Shown here one piece after another: positions 59,690 through 64,000 of a DNA stretch of 64,000 nucleotides; the first letter of the stretch is position 1, and each line of letters starts with the position of its first letter. Below the pieces are notes generated by a model. The model searched no databases. It saw nothing but the letters and a program-made list of their open reading frames with translations, and had not been told where the DNA came from. Both the position numbers and the translations under genes were made by a program. The DNA lies in contig OW240921.1 in the NCBI GenBank assembly GCA_933207985.1, positions 102,858,785 to 102,922,784 of the forward strand. Reading direction: 5' to 3'. Origin of the DNA: Pelobates cultripes. Taxonomy: Eukaryota > Chordata > Amphibia > Anura > Pelobatidae.

Positions 59690-60430
59690 CTTTTTAGGTG
59701 TCGTGTATAACCACTGTGTGTAAGAACAGTGGTCTCCAGGTTACAATCTGTTTACATTACGAAGTGGAACGCACGGCCATGTTATTTCTCGAGTGTGGAA
59801 CGCATATTGGTCACGTGATGAAAAACGGAACACGTGACGTATGCGAAACGTATGACGTATGCGGAAGTGGCCCAATACGGAAGGAACCCAGTATTTTCGG
59901 TAAAGTAATCACACCTGGAGAAAAACACTGGACGAATAGAAATTTAGAAGAAAGAAGACACCCACTATTCCACCAATGACTTGAAGGGATTAGCCCTATA
60001 TAAGATTGTTTGTTTGGTAGCGTTTTTAGGATGCCTTTTGGTTTTGTACTTTGGATTGTTATTTTATTTAATTGAAAGAGGTCCCTGAGGAAGTCCTTGT
60101 GTATAAGGACGAAACGCGTAGGACCTGCGATTCTTTCATATTTGTTTTTATAATTTTTATCTGTACACCTCCTGATTTTATGAAGTGAATAAATCGCCTC
60201 TGAAGTATTCATTTGGTTGGAGTTTGTTGGACCACCTTGCTGACCCTGATACCCCATTGGCTATCACTTGATGAGGGATATTTAACCAAATAAAAAACAC
60301 CATCTACATCGTGGGGAGGCACCCATAATACGCTTTACCAATTTGGAATATGTGAGTGCATATAAATCATCAGATTATTTTATAGCACAAAGCAATATTC
60401 ACACTATGTTTTATCCTCTATTGTAGGTAC
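59690..60430 (+). mobile_element. Hammerhead-bearing non-autonomous element
   Basis: This stretch sits between L1-C ORF2 pieces. It opens with a CpG-rich block (59790-59880) holding CACGTG twice, TGACGT twice and CGGAAG, then AT-rich sequence, the best hammerhead-like motif of the window (60079-60126), and GAATAAATC at 60187-60195. No protein is encoded. Boundaries are inferred from where L1 similarity stops; I could not find the target duplication. Confidence 0.55.
60079..60126 (+). ncRNA. Type I hammerhead ribozyme-like motif, well preserved (copy b)
   Basis: Stem I AGGTCC (60079-60084) pairs perfectly with GGACCT (60121-60126). CTGAGGA (60085-60091) fits the core CUGANGA. After one extra A (60092), stem II GTCCTT/AAGGAC (93-98 with 105-110) is perfect with loop GTGTAT. 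GAAA (60111-60114) follows; A114-T119 and C115-G118 form a 2-bp stem III with a 2-nt loop, as in newt satellite and Penelope-type hammerheads. Predicted cleavage is after A120 (GTA, an allowed NUH). The extra A between core and stem II is non-canonical and may weaken activity. Confidence 0.75.
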
Positions 60431-62344
60431 ACTATCAGAATCCCAAAATATCCTATCAATTACACAGTCAACTTGTCGATTGCTTTATAAATTTCATTTC
60501 TTGAAAAGAGCATGTTTAGTTTTCTAATTTGAGAATTAGATAATTTTCTTGAAATTTTGCAGACTTATAAATAGAGGCAACTCCTCTCTTTTTTTTTGTC
60601 AGTCATCGAGGACTGAATAATTATAGGAAAATCTTTTGAGTTAAAAGTAAATGTATCTGCCTGCCTCCTGTGGGTCTCCTGAATTGAACATATATCAATT
60701 CTCTGTCTTTTCAGTGTCTGGTTTAAAACTGATCTCTTAAACTAGGCATTGAGTCTGTGCGCGTTTAGTTTAGCAAACTTAACCATTATCAAAAGATTGG
60801 GGGCCACTCTCTCTTTTCCACAGAGCATACATTAAACTGCACAACATTAAGAAAGCAAAAACGTTGAAGCAAGTGGGTACAAAAAATAAAAAAATTTGAA
60901 AATTGAAAATTAAAAACATAAATTTGACATGTATAGGTAGAACAACCTTCCCTAAAGAAAATCTCCAGATTTAGGTACTTAAACAGTACCATCCCTGTCG
61001 AACCCAACCCCATTTTGGACAGGGAGATGTGCCTATTCCAAGTACACATCTAACAAAAAAAAAAAAATGAGAGCCAAGTGGCGGCTGAATTATGAGCCTG
61101 TTAAAAGAGATATACAAATTCATAAAAAAAATAAAAAATAGGCTTAAACCTTTTTTCTTTTTCTGTAGCCCATGTGAAAAAAGTACTGATTAATTATATA
61201 AGTATTAATGCTGTTTTGTGTGGAGTTAAGTGCAAATTAAATGTGAAAACTCTGGTATACAAAAGTGGCTTTCTTTCATTTTTTATCATTCCACCTTTAA
61301 AAAGTGCAAATTTCTTTCTCTCTTTCCTTTTCCCTTCTTACTTTCTTTTTTCTTGCTATTTAGAAAATTCTAACTTTTTATGATTTCCCTACCTCTCCCT
61401 TTATCATTTATGACTATTATCCTTAACTATATTTTGTTTTAAACCATGTGTTATCCTTATTCTTTACATTATTTTTTTTCTGTTGCCAGAGAGAGAAAAA
61501 AAAAGAAAACAAATGTCTAGTGTATTATTTGGTTAAGTGCATACAACAAAGATTATTAATTTCAAATTATACTTAATGTGGATTTAATCCTCTTTAGTTC
61601 TTAATCATAGTTTCAGGTGTATTAAAATTTTTAGTAGTATTCTCAACCTATAACGTGTGTATCATTTGAAAAACGGTGACATATACCATTTGTAAAAAGT
61701 AAATTAGTAATAAACACATTATTCTTCTATGGGCATTATAGTTTATATTGTTTTAAACCTTTCCTTTACCTTTCACCTGGCTTTCCAATCTTTCAGGAAT
61801 TGTCATGAAAAGCAGAGAATGGAATAAAAAAAAAAAAAAACTGTTACATAAGCACAATTTGTTACCCTGGGAAAACATAGCATATCATATAGGAGATTTG
61901 TTCTAATATGTCCATTAATTACATTAACCAATTTGCACTGTCTATGATGTAACAGTATTTCTAAGAGGAAAAAAATATATACTTATTTAGTGCTGCAAAG
62001 TAAGTTATTTGGATGAAGTATGAAAATTAAATGTAATGTTCTTTATCTGCCATGCAATTGTTGGTAATATTGTTGGTAATATCTTTTTTTAGAGTAACTT
62101 TTCTTCATAAATTTTCTTTAGTTATTACTCCCAGATTTATTTCTCAGTCCTATTTTCTTCCAGCTCGGCGAAATGTCTTCCTGTATTTACTGCTGTTAGA
62201 AACTTTTCCTTTTCTTTCACATTTCAAATTCCTCTCTCCATCTTCTTTTCTCAATGAGTTATTATAAGAAAAAAAAACGAAAAAAAAAAACTTATTTTAT
62301 CTGCTTTAGGCTTTCATTTTCCTTAAGTAAACAAATATTTTACT

Positions 62345-63192
62345 TTCTTACAATGTTGTAATTTTTCAGGTGTGTCAAAAATGAAAGTATTAGCTTCAAA
62401 TTTTAAAATAAGCTTCACAGGGGAACCCCATTGATAGTGTAGGTGTTTGGCTCGAGGATCTCTGTTAATTTGATGAACGTTTTCCTCTTTGATCTAGTAT
62501 AGAATGATATATCAGGGAAGATTTGTACCTTCTCATAGGGTGCTTGTAGGGTCGCTTCCTTAAAGATAGTAAAACTTGCTCTTTTATACAAAAGGACGAG
62601 CAGCATATCAAGACATCTCGGGGGAAATTTGAAGATAGCTTAGGAACTCTATGCCAGCTTTCCATAAGACAGCCATGTTTTTCCATTGTAATGTTAATGG
62701 ATGCAACATATTGTTCCAAATATTCTTCTAATTTTTCTTTAGTTATTTCTTCTGAGATGTTTCTCAGTCTTAGGTTATTGCGTCTCATTCGATCTTCTAA
62801 ATAAGCAGCTTTTTGTTCTTATGAGATCACTTTAGCTTGTATTTGTTGAAATTCCATTCGAGTTTGAGATAAATTCATTTTGGATTTTTTTCCAAATTTT
62901 CAGAGATCTTTATATATATTGCTAAAAGATCTTTTTTATATTCATTTTTCATTTTTTCAAATCTGATTTCCAGTGCACTGTTTAGTAATTCAACAGTGAC
63001 ATTTTGTTGACCAGTGTTTTTTTCTATTGAAACACTCTCAGCACTTTTCATGAAGTTATCTGGTGAGTCATTTTGAATATCAACCTTAGGAGTATGTGGA
63101 ATAAAGAAGGATGAACATTTGTCCAGTGAGTCTCCTTTATTATCAGTGTTTTCCTTTGACGGTCTTTGGTCTTGGGTCTTTCTGTTAGCCAT
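62345..63192 (-). pseudogene. L1 ORF1 relic
   Basis: Begins MANRKTQDQRPSKEN at 63192 and is open for 105 codons, then stops; after a frame change RMRRNNLRLRNISEE (about 62745-62790) gives the RRM-like domain start, and in another frame HYQWGSPVKLILKF (about 62390-62435) the C-terminal domain. The order and motifs match ORF1 of L1-B (RARRNNLRFRGIPE, YRWGFPAKLLI). At least two frameshifts and several stops. Confidence 0.8.
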
Positions 63193-63200
63193 TATCGTAT

Positions 63201-64000
63201 TGCTATTCTCAATGGGAATAGTGAATTACAACGTATACAATAAAAAAAGTCTCTTTAAATTTACTTTGTCAGGTTTTCTAGCTCTAGTTTCAACCATGCA
63301 GAACTCCACCCGTGTCACGCTTTTGGGTGGGGTGTATGTTTTGTCTATGCGGTGTAGCTATAGAGTTCAAAATTTAATGAATATTTCTCCTTTTTTTTCT
63401 TCTTCTTTTTCTTTCCTTTTTCTCACCTTCCTCTGCTCTCTCTCTTTTCTTCCCTTTTCACTTTTCTTTCCTTCTTTCTTGTTCTATCCTTCCACCTTTT
63501 TGACTTTAGTTAAAAAAATTGCACTGTATAACTTTATAATCCTGAGTTTTCTTTGGTTATTGGTGCTGTATTACATCTGTGTCTTGTTAAACATCACAAC
63601 CCTGAGATGTTGATGTCTTATTATTCTCTTCTTAATCTCCAGTTTTTAATTAACTCTTGGACTTGCCCTTAAGTATTGCCATTGAATGTTGCTGTTTCAC
63701 CATACTTCAACATACGAAGCTCCCAGTTCCCTCCACCTTACCACTTGATATTCTAATCGAGCAGGTCCCTCTTGTTTCAATATAACACGTTGCAAGCGGT
63801 CTCAGCTGCAAGATCTTATCAAGGGCACCTGCAACTCCCAGTCACCTCCACCTCACCGCTTAGTTTACTGCTCGAGCAGATCTCACACTTGGATGTCGGT
63901 TGTGTAACTAGGTTTCTCCATCAGTGTTTTACTCCTGCTTCATCTCTTCCAGTGCATTTTGCTGGCTTCTTTCTCATGGCTGGTCTCTACCCATCAGTTC
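63201..64000. other. Probable L1-C 5' region and unassigned sequence
   Basis: Pyrimidine-rich sequence (63390-63500). A segment starting CTCCCAGTTCCCTCCACC at 63720 recurs diverged at 63835 (about 115 bp apart), possibly 5' UTR repeat units of the L1. The 164-codon open frame at 63119-63613 is low-complexity and antisense to ORF1, so I do not call it a gene. Confidence 0.35.

Larger units (their letters stand above)
58100..60786 (-). pseudogene. L1 ORF2 relic, split
   Basis: ATG 60786 starts MVKFAKLNAHRLNA, then KRQRIDICSIQETH (endonuclease), equivalent to the ORF2 start of L1-B. The frame decays by about 60430, where the inserted element begins. On its other side GPGPDGL (about 59670-59690) from the RT, then YLGIKIS and LKRWKKKEIRINTIRSYVLPK (ORF 59600-59247), and further down a zinc-knuckle-like CDKQEAELLHMWWKC (about 58440-58500) and IARQWKIP (about 58240). 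The RT catalytic core is missing. Confidence 0.75.
57905..63200 (-). mobile_element. Old, decayed L1-clade LINE (L1-C), interrupted
   Basis: ORF1 relic (63192-62345), ORF2 start (60786) and ORF2 C-terminal pieces (59690-58100) lie in the correct order on the minus strand; a 740-bp hammerhead-bearing element replaces part of ORF2. The 3' end is near the T run at 57925-57932. Much of the RT is deleted. Target duplications were not found. Confidence 0.75.

Noticed and set aside
59845..59860. CGAAACG near a promoter-like cluster
   Set aside because: No CUGANGA core or stem precedes it; it is part of the CpG-rich word cluster.
63119..63613. 164-codon open frame on the plus strand
   Set aside because: Antisense to L1-C ORF1 and its 5' region, hydrophobic and low-complexity from pyrimidine runs, no family motif.
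1..64000. Host protein-coding exons, tRNA, rRNA or snRNA genes
   Set aside because: None found on either strand; every coding-like stretch with recognisable motifs belongs to a transposable element.

Overview
This window looks like intergenic or intronic DNA from a frog (anuran amphibian) that is almost entirely transposable-element derived. I found no host exon, tRNA or rRNA gene, and no prokaryotic feature. Anuran origin is suggested by abundant TTAA-flanked MITEs whose ends read AGGGACACTATAG (the pattern of the Xenopus T2/Kolobok-like MITEs), Tc1 elements, L1/L2/CR1 LINE relics, a Gypsy pol relic, and dispersed hammerhead-ribozyme-like motifs.

Layout. 1-503: right end of a Tc1 element with Sleeping Beauty-like paired repeats. 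735-2205: foldback element with a hammerhead-like motif, then a MITE relic. 2240-6042: unclassified frog repeat, a decayed Gypsy pol on the minus strand with integrase upstream of reverse transcriptase, and a five-copy LTR-derived tandem array. 6135-7814: hAT MITE filled with TG-rich microsatellite. 8480-13350: an L2-like LINE relic split by two oppositely oriented solo LTRs and a nearly intact Tc1 transposon. 13.7-19.4 kb: LINE fragments on the minus strand, one interrupted by a 648-bp hammerhead-bearing element with a 14-bp target duplication. 22.4-28.1 kb: two CR1-like relics around a six-copy, about 417-bp near-identical tandem array that ends in a fold-back. 28.3-36 kb: a second hAT MITE and several TTAA MITEs. 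36.1-39.5 kb: a 5'-truncated L1 with an 892-codon open frame. 42.7-45.8 kb: MITEs, a Helitron-like element and a third microsatellite-bearing hAT MITE. 45.9-51.8 kb: a nearly full-length L1 with an intact ORF1 and a broken ORF2. 55.6-56 kb: a MITE made of four consecutive palindromes. 57.9-63.2 kb: an old L1 interrupted by an element carrying the best hammerhead-like motif (60079-60126).

How it fits together. Protein-coding capacity is retroelement or transposase only. Target-site duplications let me date several insertions relative to each other. The most unusual signal is a family of at least seven hammerhead-like motifs sharing the same layout and the same extra A after the catalytic 7-mer, usually followed by an AATAAA-like signal. 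Stretches listed as unassigned are AT-rich and hold nothing I can name; a few have the look of conserved noncoding elements, which only a cross-species alignment could decide.
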